A program made the translations under genes and the position numbers. Shown one piece after another: positions 11,211 to 20,337 of a stretch of 64,000 nucleotides of DNA (its first letter is position 1; each line of letters starts with the position of its first letter). The notes under the pieces are model-generated. The model did not search any database. It saw only the letters and a list, made by a program, of their open reading frames with translations, and was not told where the DNA came from. Origin of the DNA: Lunularia cruciata (taxonomy: Eukaryota > Streptophyta > Marchantiopsida > Lunulariales > Lunulariaceae); the NCBI GenBank assembly GCA_948567375.1, contig OX419759.1:46962593-47026592 (forward strand), in the 5' to 3' direction.

Positions 11211-11976
11211 TGAAGAGGTGCATTGTCATTTTGGATCTGCAAGTTTGTAGAGTTGTTAGGAAGCGGTATTTTTGTTAGAATTGTTGTTTGCTTCACTATT
11301 TAAGAGTGGCATTTGTAGTCTTATGTTGTTCCGTGCTCATTATTTCTGAGAATAGATAAAGTGAAGTGTTGTGAAGCAGTGCTCGTCGCTTGAGATTGAT
11401 TCTAAGTATCAACTCTATGTCTATAATTGTGAGTGTGTGGAGAAATTCAAAGTGCAAGTCAGTGTGCTTGTTGGATGTTGGATTCTGTAGCCTTGATCTT
11501 CATTCTGTGTGTTTGATCCTGAGTGAAGTGCAATCAAAGCAATACCTTGGTAGGTTTGAGAGGAATTGTAGTGTTGGTAGTATTTTGCATTTGTGAGTGT
11601 AGTGCAAAGTTGATATGAAGCAATTTCGATCAAGGAAGTTGTGCCTTCAATGGAGGGGTGGAACATAATTATGAGGCAAAGTTGTTTTGCAATGAAGTGC
11701 CATTTTTGGGAGAGCCTGAATCAGCACAATCAAGATTGTTTGGAAAGAATTGAAGGTGTTGTGATTAAGGAGTGTGAATTTGTGACGAGACTGCAAGTCA
11801 GTGCTTGTTACTCTCTTTTGGGTGTGATTTCTACCTGAGAGATCAAAGAAGAACTCAAGAAGAACTACATTGTTACTGTTTGACTTTGTATTTGACCAAT
11901 TCTGACCAGTATCTCTACGGGAACAAACTTTACTGACCTGATTACCACAAAAGTGATATTTTCCGGGTTGTCACAA
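11211..11976 (+). repeat. LTR of an A-type element (plus copy, 3' LTR)
   Basis: 766 bp ending GTTGTCACA at 11976, homologous to the inverted LTR 4355-5118. The third ORF lies upstream, and no primer site follows: the downstream bases do not match TGGCGCC. It is therefore read as a 3' LTR. Immediately to the right, the coding sequence of element B is cut in mid-frame, so this element probably inserted into B. The flank at 11977-11981 is acgtt. The matching target duplication would lie beyond the left part of this element and is not seen. Confidence 0.72.
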
Positions 11977-14407
11977 CGTTCCCCTCCAACAAGTCACCAG
12001 GCCAAGTAACTGCACCATTGAAAGCTAAAACTGATGTTGCATGGTCCCGGATTGTAGTGAGCCAAGACTCCCGTCTACTAAAGCCACTACTAAAGCGTAC
12101 TGGTAGGCAACATACCCGTCCCTCACCAAACTGCCAACCTGGTCTATAGGAGGTTATCTCCTCCCAATAGTCAATGTTGAGACCCATGGGGTATAACACT
12201 GCTCTCCCAACTAGCACATCATATGACTAAGCTATTGTCGCAATAGCTTGAGCTCTCACCATTGAGCTATCAATTAGATGACCAAGCTGAACCTAGACAA
12301 CAAGCTCTCCACATGTGATGTACTATGTCGAACCACCACCTAGAGATATCTGGATCTGAAATGGACACATCTCCACATCAGTCTTCCGTAACTCTAGACC
12401 AACAATTGCAACCTTCCCCAACATAAGAGGCTGTGCAATAGAGTCTAACAAGACTCGTTGTGGTGTATAGACCTTCCTTGAAGGTCCCACCAAACAAAAA
12501 AATCCCCCTCTAGTTATCTAATAGGACAACACCAGGTGTGAACCACGCTCTCTCAAAGGCCGGTCTAGCTGGCAACTCCTCCAGTCTAGTCATTGCTGCC
12601 TACCATAAACCACTGGTCACTAAATGGATCCCATGCTCCTCAACCAAGTCAAGCTCCACTATCAACCACCTCTGCTCTAGTAGTAGGAACCGCATCATCC
12701 CTACTCTCACACAACATGGCAGCCAACCGGAACATTGGAGTGGGGTCAACTCCCAATGTAAAGATATCATTGGCTGAAAACAAAGGGCATTGCATAATCA
12801 GCTGAGCCACCCCTAACATCGTGCTGGACTCAATTTGTGTAGTAGCAAGTAGTTGAATAGCAGGTAGTCCATCATGCACTCCATCACAACCTACCACACC
12901 TGCATTGGGACGTCTAGGAACCATGGGTGTCATCTACAATGCCTCAAATAGTGTGAAAGACTTGGGAAGTCTGACCTATCTTCCAACCTCTCCTCTTTGT
13001 GGGTCCAAATCCATTGATGCTCCTCTAGGCTCTGGAGCACATACTGCACTCCTAGTCATTGCTGTAGATGCATCCACTTGTGTTGCTCCACACATGAATT
13101 CCAAAGCATCTCTATCACCAGCATATGAGGTGGAAGCCTCAGCACTCAAATCTGATCTCCTCTGAGTAATAGCCATACTAGCCAGTCTCTACTCCAACTC
13201 CTCAATCCGATTAACCATAGTTATATGAAAATTAAGGGCAAGTACTGCACCCTTACTAGGTGTAGATCCTCTCCCACCACCTCTACTACCTACCATAGCA
13301 GCCCTACCACTCCGTAACTTCGAGTGTAGGTCAAAACACCGGTCACTAGTGTGACCAAATTTGTGGCAATGCTTACACTGCCTTTGTGTTGGCTATGATG
13401 CACCCAAGGTATCAGGTCCACTTCCTTGAGTACACTCTCTCCGATGGTGAGGTCCACCACTCACTAGCTGCTGCTGACCCAAAAATGAAGGTAAGGGTCT
13501 AACTCCATTAGGCCCTCCACTTGCTCCATAGGACTAGGCTATCCACCCTGTCCTCAAAAACCAACTGGGCGTGGTGCACTCTATTGCACTCTAGAAGAAG
13601 TCATAGTCGTGGATGAGGTCTCCCTACCAAATCCAGATGTCACCACTCTCTCCTCCACCATGTTGAGCTCAAAATGCTTAGCCAAACCAAAGAACACTAC
13701 CAAAGTAGGCAAAGTAGCTTGTAACAACATAGCATCACAAACTCTATGTCGCAACTCCTTGTCTAGTATCCCATACCACAACTAAACTGCCCAGGCCTCA
13801 GTAACTCCCTAAGTGAAACTGATCAGCTGCCTCATACAAGTGTATGCCTCATGTAGGCTCTATCCAGACATCCGTTGGAACTCTTGCAAGCTCCTTAGCT
13901 TGTCAGTCCGCACTTCTTGGTAGTTCTGTCTCAAACACTTGAAGAACTTCACCATGGGGTTAAACCCCAATACCACACCACCTCCTACAGCGATACCTCC
14001 ACTTGTAGTAGCACTATCTCCAGCTAGTGCACCTCCACTAGCTCCACTAACACTACTCGAGCTAGAACTTGTAGGTACAGCCAATCTACTCTTGGACATC
14101 AAACCTGAAGTGATAGAGACGTAGTTTGGAGACCAATACTATCTCCATAACTCGATCTCCTCCAAATGAGCTCTCTTGAACTCATGGTAGTCATCCATTG
14201 GCGGACCCTCTAGATGTTGAAACAACCCCTTCCATGCCATCAAGGGTGTAAATAAAGTCGGGTTCTACATCTGCTGCAGATCACACCAACTATCAAACTC
14301 CTAGATGAAGTCATCCAACTCAATGATACCCACTGTACCAGACTAAGGCTTGGGGCCTTTGGAGGCCCTATAAATCTTGTCTATCTCCCACAACAACGGT
14401 GCGGATA
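11977..14407 (-). pseudogene. gag (3' part) and protease of Ty3/gypsy-like element B
   Basis: Minus-strand retroelement coding sequence with many stops. Landmarks in order are gag (WKGLFQHLEGPPMDDYHEF, then LRQNYQEVRTDKLRSLQEF at 13860-14102), LWYGILDKELRHRVCDAML at 13581-13781, a CX2CX4HX4C knuckle (CKHCHKFGHTSDRC, about 13330-13372), and a retropepsin-like end (LVGRAVLYPMGLNIDYWEE, 11942-12217). The sequence continues to the right across chromovirus C at 20043-20337. On the left it is truncated by the plus-strand LTR ending at 11976. Reverse transcriptase of this element is not in this block. Confidence 0.7.
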
Positions 14408-14412
14408 CACCA
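14408..14412. repeat. Target site duplication of chromovirus C (left)
   Basis: cacca directly left of the LTR start TGTAAAAG. The same five bases follow the other LTR at 20043-20047. Confidence 0.9.
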
Positions 14413-14516
14413 TGTAAAAGACCGAAACCAAGGAGAGAAATAGGAGAATGGAAACTCACATTGGGACACTTGAATGAGGAAAAACTTTGAATGCCTAGCA
14501 TGAGCTTTGGCTTTGG

Positions 14517-14525
14517 TATTTATAA
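14517..14525 (-). promoter_or_regulatory. TATA-like box in the 3' LTR of C
   Basis: Minus strand TTATAAATA-like sequence between the GAAGCTTC array and the primer-site side. The same place in the partner LTR is 19722-19730, and in element F it is 52154-52162. Confidence 0.55.
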
Positions 14526-14544
14526 GTACATACAAGGCCCTTGA

Positions 14545-14678
14545 GAAGCTTCTCAAGAAGCTTCCTCAAGCCGCTTTCTTAGAGTGCAAGCCAAGCTAAC
14601 TAGGAAGCTTCTCAAGAAGCTTCCTTCTAGAAGCCACCTACTTGGCGTGCAAGCTAAGCTAGTTGGAAGCTTCTAGAA
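14545..14678 (-). promoter_or_regulatory. Heat-shock-element-like array in the 3' LTR of C
   Basis: Repeated GAA/TTC units. 14545-14564 has GAAgcTTC, four bases, GAAgcTTC. 14603-14630 has the same plus TTCtaGAA. 14666-14678 has three units with exact 2-base gaps (GAA gc TTC ta GAA). Canonical heat-shock elements are alternating GAA and TTC at 2-base spacing. The array lies upstream of the TATA-like box in element orientation. Function is inference. Confidence 0.45.
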
Positions 14679-14757
14679 GCTACTTACTTAAGGTGCGAGC
14701 TAAGCTAACCAGGAAGCTTCCCAAGAAGCTTCCTATATACTTCTGGAATATTCTAGG

Positions 14758-15726
14758 CTAATTTGTCTTATGCGCTACTTCGTGAGCCCGACTGACTTCG
14801 TTGCTAAACTCCATATTGTTACATATTCCCCCGCCGCTAGTTGGTGACGTCCTCGTTGCCAGTGAAGCTTCGAATTCTTGGATGGCCGTATGTGCATTGT
14901 GGAGGTGAGAAAGAGGTTCCCAGGTGGCATCATGAAGGGGATACCCTTTCCAAAGGACCTTGTACTTTGTATGTTGGCAATGGCCTTGTTGAATATGGCG
15001 ACGTGCAAGGATACGATCAACTTTGTACTCCTCATGATCATTGATAGGGATAGGCAAAGGGGGAGGTTGGACTCGAGAAGAAAAGGAAGAGGGGTTAGGA
15101 ACAAAGGGTTTCAACTTGGAAACATGAAAGACAGGATGGATACGCATGTGACAAGGCAAGGCAAGACGATAAGCAACAGGAGAGACAATTTGGGTGATAT
15201 CAAAGGGTCCTATCCAATTAAGGGCAAGTTTACAAACTTGGGTATCAAGTGGGAGAGGGAAGTTATTAGAGGATAGCATGACTTTATCACCGACTTCAAA
15301 GGTGAGATCTTGACGATGGTGGTCCGCATATTGTTTTTGGTGATTTTGAGCAACAAGGAGGTGAGACTTGGCTTGTTGGAGAGATTGGGATATAGTGGTC
15401 AAGAATGTGGAAGTATGAGGAACCTGAGATGGGGGGAGCAAGAAGAGAATCTGGAACAAGCGGATCTTGGCCAAAATTGAGAAAGAAAGGAGAGAATCCG
15501 GTGCTTGCTTGTTTGAAATTTTTGTAGGCAAATTCAGCAGCGGCAAGACATTCATCCCAATTGGTATGGTGGACATTGACAAAGGCACGCAACATATCCT
15601 CCAATGTACAATTTTCATGTTCGGTTTGTCCATCAGTTTGAGGATGATAGGCCGTGGACAAAGCAAGCTTGGTGCCAAGTATCTGAAAGAGTGCTTGTCA
15701 AAACTTCTCGGTAAAGCAAGGATCAC
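14758..15726 (-). pseudogene. Integrase C-terminus and chromodomain of C
   Basis: The useful part is roughly the last 220 residues. It has the GPY/F-type integrase end (FEVGDKVMLSSNNF, LNWIGPFDITQIVSPVAYRL, HPVFHVSKLKPF) followed by a chromodomain (EYKVDRILARR, YKVLWKGYPLHDATWEP). The aromatic cage positions are Y, W and W. In this family the chromodomain steers integration to chromatin carrying particular histone methyl marks. The frame crosses the polypurine tract and ends inside the LTR. The first third of this open frame is out of frame: the true integrase core is read in 15296-15661, so a frame change lies near 15400-15450. Confidence 0.8.
14824..14838 (-). promoter_or_regulatory. Polypurine tract of chromovirus C
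   Basis: Minus strand GGCGGGGGAATA directly before the 3' LTR. It is also part of the pol frame, encoding Gly residues after the chromodomain. Confidence 0.75.
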
Positions 15727-16363
15727 AGTCGGAGATCAGTACGTGTGGCATTCCATGATGCTTGAAGACATTGTCAAAGTAGATTTGCACTAAGGTTGGA
15801 GCATCCATGGTATCATAGGTTGGTGCCAAGTGGATTTGCTTACTAAGCTTATCCACAAACACCACGATGGCGGTGTGTCCTTGTTTTGTCTTTGGCAAGG
15901 ATGTGATGAGATCCAAGCTCACATGCTCCCAACGAGCTGATGGAACGGCAAGCGGTCGAAGGAGTCCACTAGGCTTCTGGTTGCTGGCCTTGTTACGTTG
16001 GCAGCTCTCACACAATCAGACAAATTCTCGAACATCCCGTGTCATGTTGGGCCACCACCATTGATGTTGGAGGGTACCTAAGGTCTTGTCCACATCCATG
16101 TGACCAGCGATGGGTAAATCATGGGCTTCTTGAAGGCGCACAAGTCGAAGATCACCTTTGGCTGGAACATAGATCCGGTCGGCATGGAATAGAAGGCCTT
16201 CCTTGAAGGAGAAGGTGTTGTACTCCTTGTCACTTGTTATTAGCCAACCATGTACCATTTGGAAGAAGGGATCATGTTGTAGAGCTAACCAAAACTTGTT
16301 ATGAATCTTGGGATCAATTGACACCGTCGTAATTGTTGTCGTGATGAGAGGAAGAGACTTCAA
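15296..16363 (-). pseudogene. Integrase zinc-binding and catalytic core of C (split by stops)
   Basis: Three pieces in one frame, separated by TGA codons at 16016-16018 and 15698-15700. The first holds the end of the HHCC finger (EAHDLPIAGHMDVDKT). The second begins CESCQRNKAS and carries catalytic Asp in WEHVSLDLITSLP and Asp in ISDCDPCF. The third has TAYHPQTDGQTEHEN with the catalytic Glu. Family members usually have SDRDPRF and QTERVN. Here the Arg positions read Cys or His, all changes that CpG decay would give. Confidence 0.8.
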
Positions 16364-16369
16364 ATCAGG

Positions 16370-18028
16370 TCATCGTGACAGAGCATCAAGGATGACATGG
16401 AATTGACCTAGTTTGTACTCAAGTTTGATGTCGAACAATTGGAGTTGCTCTTCCCATCGATGATGTTGACTCTTCATGTGCTCTAGGTGTAAGGTCTGCA
16501 ACAATGGCTTGTGATCAGTTTGCATGATCACTTGTTTCCCCAAGAGATAATGCCTCCATACCTTGGTGGTATATACCATTGCAAGTTGTTCTTGATCTCA
16601 AGTAGAGTAATTTCTTTCAGCTGTATTTAGTCAGCGAGACACAAAGACAATAGGATGTAGTCCATCTGGAAATTCTTGTTGCAACACAGCTCCAATTGCA
16701 AAGTTAGAAGCATCAAAATCAACCACACAAGGTAGTTGAGGATCATATGGTTGAAGAATGGGTCTTGAAGACACCATATGCTTTAACTTCTGGAATGCTT
16801 CTTCATGCTTGGTGGTCCATTGGAAGCTCAAGTTCTTTCCCAAGAGGTCAGTCAATGGTGCAGCCACGTGAGCATAATAGTGGATGAATTGTCGGTCAAA
16901 ACTGGCCAATCCATTGAATGCTTGTACTTCGGTAGCATCCTTTGGGGTAGGCCAATCAGTAATGGCCTTGATCTTCTCTTCTTCCATCTTGATCCCCTCT
17001 GATGAGATCTTATGACCCAAGAAGGTAACCTTCTTCTGTCAAAAAGCACACTTTGACTTCTTGTAGTAAAATTTCCATTGTCGTAGTCGTCTTATGACTT
17101 CTCGCACATGATTCATGTGTTTTGCCTCTGTCCTACTATAGATTAAGATATCATCTAAGAACACTACCACAGACTGATCCAATAGCCCCTCCAACACCCA
17201 ATGCATCTGATCCATGAAGATTGTTGGAGCATTAATGAATCCGAAAGGTAGAACTCTCCACTCAAAATGTCCATACCTTGTACAAAAGGTAGTCTTTTGC
17301 ACGTCCTCTCCTTCAATAGGAATTTGCCAATAGCCGCTACAAAGATCTAGCTTGGAAAAGTAGCGTGCTCCACTTAATTGATCAAGCAAGTCATCGATCC
17401 GAGGCAAGGGATATGCATTCTTCACGGTTTGCTTATTGAGCCCATGGTAATCAATACAGAAACAAAGTCCTCCATCCTTCTTTGGAACAAATAGTACCGG
17501 TGCTCCCCAAGGAGAGGTATTATGTCATATGAAATCCTTCTCCAACAACTCTGTAAGTGTTGTTTGCAACTCCTCCAACTCCTTTGGTGAGAGCCGATAG
17601 ATTGGTCTACTCACTACAGTACTCCCTGGCAATAACTTGATCTTGAAGGGCATACCTTGATCAAAGGGTAATCCCTTTGGTAGATCATCCGGAAACACAT
17701 CTGCAAACTCCTGAACTATCCAATCAATCGTTGCTTGATGTAGCACTTGGCCCTCCTCAGATTGTTCTTGTGCAACCGGCTTGATCCACACCGGGAATAC
17801 AGACTTATCTTCCTCCAAAGCTTGCTCTATGGCTGCTTCATTAACAAACTTCCCTTCGAGGGACTCATCTCTCTTCTAAGCTTGCTCCATGATTGCCTTC
17901 CTGGCAAACTTCCCATCTTGGGACTCATCTCCCTTCCAGATTCGCTCTATGGCTACCTTCTTAATAAACTTCCCATCTTGGGACTGACTATTCTTAGGTG
18001 TCTTACTCAGAGGTGCCAGACAACCTAA
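16370..18028 (-). pseudogene. Reverse transcriptase and RNase H of C (split by stops)
   Basis: Copies element RNA and removes the template. Pieces: 17525-17818 (protease-RT linker end, FPDDLPKGLPFDQGMPF), 17039-17425 ([32 protein letters not shown], catalytic FLDDILIYS), 16631-17020 (FLG motif region MGHKISSEGIKM and RNase H Asp in VVDFDASNFAIGAVLQQ), and 16370-16579 (RNase H end, TDHKPLLQTL and LDALSR). Stops at 17525, 17039, 16631 and 16598 lie in one continuous frame and are TGA. The linker before RT holds a 60-bp tandem repeat. Confidence 0.85.
17808..17985 (-). repeat. 60-bp tandem repeat in the protease-RT linker of C
   Basis: Three units of 60 bp, in frame as 20-residue repeats of the type SQDGKF..KA.IEQA.K.DE. 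Units start at 17821, 17881 and 17941 on the plus strand. The related element F has only one unit at the same place (about 61755-61820). One unit in C contains a TAG stop. Confidence 0.8.
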
Positions 18029-18420
18029 TCGGAAATTCCTACCTTGGTGTTGTACTTGAATTTGGTGTCGGGTCCAATCAAATTGAACCTTATGACATTC
18101 AAGCCAAGGTAGACCAAAATGATATCATAGTGTAGAGGTGCCACTACAAACCTCATACACTCCAAATACTCCTTCCCAATCTTGAAGGTAATAGGATGCA
18201 AGGTGCGGAATGCAGAACCCTTTCTACCATCCGCCATCATCAAACTACTTCCAATCATTGGCTTGATAGGAGTACCCAATTCCTTTGCTACTTGCATAGA
18301 CATGCAATTCTTTGAACTTCCAGAATCAACCAAAATTCTACAACCCCGATTAGATATCATACCTTGCAAGTGAAGCAGACTTGCATAGGTCAAGCCTTCA
18401 ATCCCATTAGAACTAATCAA
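18025..18420 (-). pseudogene. Aspartic protease of C
   Basis: Retropepsin-like domain: catalytic LVDSGSSKNCMS, then MMADGRKGSAF and a C-terminal YLGLNVIRFNLIGP in place of the usual GxxWL. It is read in a different frame from gag, with the junction near 18430-18470. Element F has the homologue at 61332-61583. Confidence 0.8.
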
Positions 18421-18539
18421 GCTCCCAATAGGCGGTTCAAAATCTCCTACTGGGATTCCTTATTTCCCTGATCATTCCGCTCTACAACCTCCACTTGGGC
18501 AACTTGTTGAGGTCGTCCATTCTTGAGTGGACATTCAGC

Positions 18540-19193
18540 AATGTGATGCCCCAACTGGTGACAATAAAAACAACCTCCATTTTGTCGTAATCTTTCTCTA
18601 TATATAGTACCAAGTGGTCTTCATTGGATAGCATCAATCTCCATTGGTATTGGTTCTTCCACTCGTGGTACTAGTGGGTTTTGTGTAGGTCGAGGTCAAG
18701 ACCAAGTTGTCGCAACTAAGGAATCAAAATGCTCAGCCAATTGCATGGCTTCTTCTATGTTCTGTGGCTCTCGCATGGTCACCTCCAATCTGGTTTGTGA
18801 CTTCAATCCTCGCACAAATTGATCCAGAACTTCACCTTCTTGGATATCTAGAATTTGCATGATGATATTCTGAAATTGTGTGATGTAGCTTCTCACTGAG
18901 CCAATCTGCCTCAACTCCACCAATTTATCTCGTGCAGCTCGGGTGGCATGTATAGTCTGAAATCGACCAAGTATTGCATCCTTGAATTCTGCCCATGAAA
19001 AAATTGGTGTAACAATTTGTCGTTCAGCTCTTTCTACTCGGGATTGCCACCAAAGTTTTGCCACTCCATCCAACTGGCTAGAAGCCAAGAGAATTTGTTT
19101 CCGCTTGTCTTGAAGATTGGTGGCTTCAAAGTAACGTTCACAGTCAAACACAAAATTCTCCATTGGGCCTAGAAGATTCTTGCCTTCAAACAC
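18540..19193 (-). pseudogene. gag of C with CCHC knuckle
   Basis: Capsid precursor. 18696-19193 is open: FEGKNLLGPMENFVFDCERY, LWWQSRVERAER, AEFKDAILGRFQ and LVELRQIGSVRSYITQFQ are the standard gag features. It is followed by TGA at 18696-18698 and 18621-18623, then in the same frame the zinc knuckle CFYCHQLGHHIAEC (about 18530-18575). The ATG is taken from the long open frame. An upstream start in the leader is not excluded. Confidence 0.82.
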
Positions 19194-19601
19194 CTTAGGT
19201 TTTGGAAATCAAATGCGATCTTCTCCATCTCAAACTGGCGCTTTGTCTATCTGTTCTCGTCGTTGTTGGTCTCATTCATCCAACAATCGAGTAAGATGCT
19301 TGATTTGTTGTTGCATTGCAAGGATAACATCTAGTATTGCCACCATCGCTACTACTCTATTCCACTACCCTCAATTTATCTAGTTGATTAACACAAAGAT
19401 ACAACACGTCCACCGTTCTCCATAAGTTACAACTAGAAGTATCAAGGGTTCCTCTGGCACGGTGATCATACGTAGAAAATCCTGCCCAAAGAGTGAGGTG
19501 ATGAATTGTGTGAAATGATGCTTTGGTAATATCTGGACATGAAAGTCCCAATGGTTTGGCGGAAGTGGATTTGGTGGTCCATAAATTCCATCCATCCCAT
19601 T
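19194..19601 (-). other. Leader of C between primer site and gag
   Basis: About 400 bp without a supported gene. It matches the leader of element F on the other side of the window, which allows the G insertion point in F to be read. Confidence 0.6.
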
Positions 19602-19616
19602 CCTGCTCTGATACCA
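19602..19616 (-). promoter_or_regulatory. Primer binding site of C (initiator tRNA-Met)
   Basis: Minus strand TGGTATCAGAGCAGG, complementary to the 3' end of plant initiator tRNA-Met, one base from the LTR end. Confidence 0.92.
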
Positions 19617-19721
19617 ATGTAAAAGACCGAAACCAAGGAGAGAAATAGGAGAATGGAAACTCACATTGGGACACTTGAATGAGGAAAAACTCCAAATGCC
19701 TAGCATGAGCTTTGGCTTTGG

Positions 19722-19730
19722 TATTTATAG
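19722..19730 (-). promoter_or_regulatory. TATA-like box in the 5' LTR of C
   Basis: Minus strand CTATAAATA. It lies about 20 bp downstream of the nearest GAAGCTTC repeat in element orientation and about 105 bp before the end of the LTR. This is a plausible promoter. Confidence 0.6.
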
Positions 19731-19748
19731 GTACATACAAGGCCCTTG

Positions 19749-19897
19749 AGAAGCTTCTCAAGAAGCTTCCTCAAGCCGCTTTCTTAGAGTGCAAGCCAAG
19801 TTAACTAGGAAGCTTCTCAAGAAGCTTCCTTCTAGAAGCCGCCTACTTGGCGTGCAAGTTAAGCTAGAAGGAAGCTTCTAGAAGCTTCCTTCTAGAA
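19749..19897 (-). promoter_or_regulatory. Heat-shock-element-like array in the 5' LTR of C
   Basis: 19871-19888 reads GAAgcTTCtaGAAgcTTC, four alternating units with exact 2-base gaps. That is a textbook heat-shock-factor site. GAAgcTTC and TTCtaGAA units repeat from 19749 to 19897. The sequence is palindromic, so strand is not decisive. Binding by a heat-shock factor is inference. Confidence 0.5.
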
Positions 19898-20042
19898 GCT
19901 ACTTACTTAAGATGCGAGCTAAGCTAACCGGGAAGCTTCCTAAGAAGCTTCCTAGATACTTCCGGAATATTCTAGGCTAATTTGTCTTATGCGCTACTTC
20001 GTGAGCCCGACTGACTTCGTCGCTAAACTCCATATTGTTACA

Positions 20043-20047
20043 CACCA
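20043..20047. repeat. Target site duplication of chromovirus C (right)
   Basis: cacca directly right of the LTR end, matching 14408-14412. Confidence 0.9.
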
Positions 20048-20337
20048 AGTGCACTCTCAACTAAATCAACTCCTATGTCAAACTCCAATTTAGAGTCAAT
20101 CTCCTCCCTCACTGGGACCTGAGGTACAGGCTGATATCGAGTACCATTCCGAGTAAACCCACTACGTATTGCAGGGCTATCTCCTTTGAAATCTCCAAAG
20201 AACTCCGTTGTGACAAAGTAACTGTAACCACAAACTGCAACAGCAAACCTGAACCACAAACTGTAACCACAAGTCACAACCACAAGTACCCCACCAAGTG
20301 CCAACACCACCAAGTGCCAATACCAACTAAGCACCAC
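20043..20337 (-). pseudogene. gag of element B, 5' part
   Basis: Minus-strand frame ending ...GTRYQPVPQVPVREE...VDLVESALG, cut by chromovirus C and resumed at 14407. The region before it codes a Val/Leu/Trp-rich stretch that may be leader rather than protein. The true start is not clear. Confidence 0.5.

Larger units (their letters stand above)
14413..14823 (-). repeat. 3' LTR of chromovirus C
   Basis: 411 bp, TGTAAAAG to TTGTTACA on the plus strand, with matching TGTAA/TTACA ends. It holds GAAGCTTC-type inverted repeats and a TATA-like box. It is shorter than its partner LTR by 14 bp in the GAAGCTTC region. The pol frame ends inside it. Confidence 0.92.
14413..20042 (-). mobile_element. Complete Ty3/gypsy chromovirus C, inserted in gag of element B
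   Basis: 5.6 kb element with two LTRs, an initiator-Met primer site, polypurine tract, gag, protease, reverse transcriptase, RNase H, integrase and chromodomain, all on the minus strand. The flanking cacca duplication marks an intact insertion. Removing it joins the gag reading of element B (20043-20337 into 14407 leftwards). The LTRs differ by roughly 3 percent plus one 14-bp length difference by my hand count. The coding frame is nearly colinear but cut by at least nine in-frame stops, most of them TGA, and at least two frame changes. Confidence 0.92.
19618..20042 (-). repeat. 5' LTR of chromovirus C
   Basis: 425 bp, TGTAAAAG to TTGTTACA on the plus strand. Compared with 14413-14823 it has about a dozen substitutions, mostly transitions, and 14 extra bases in the GAAGCTTC region. 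Confidence 0.92.

Noticed and set aside
12230..12285. tRNA-like A box (tagctcaatgg) on the minus strand
   Set aside because: It lies inside the protease-like reading frame of element B and no B box or tRNA fold follows; likely chance.
14413..14823. MITE or foldback element suggested by the many GAAGCTTC palindromes
   Set aside because: The block has a matching partner, primer site and target duplication, so it is an LTR.
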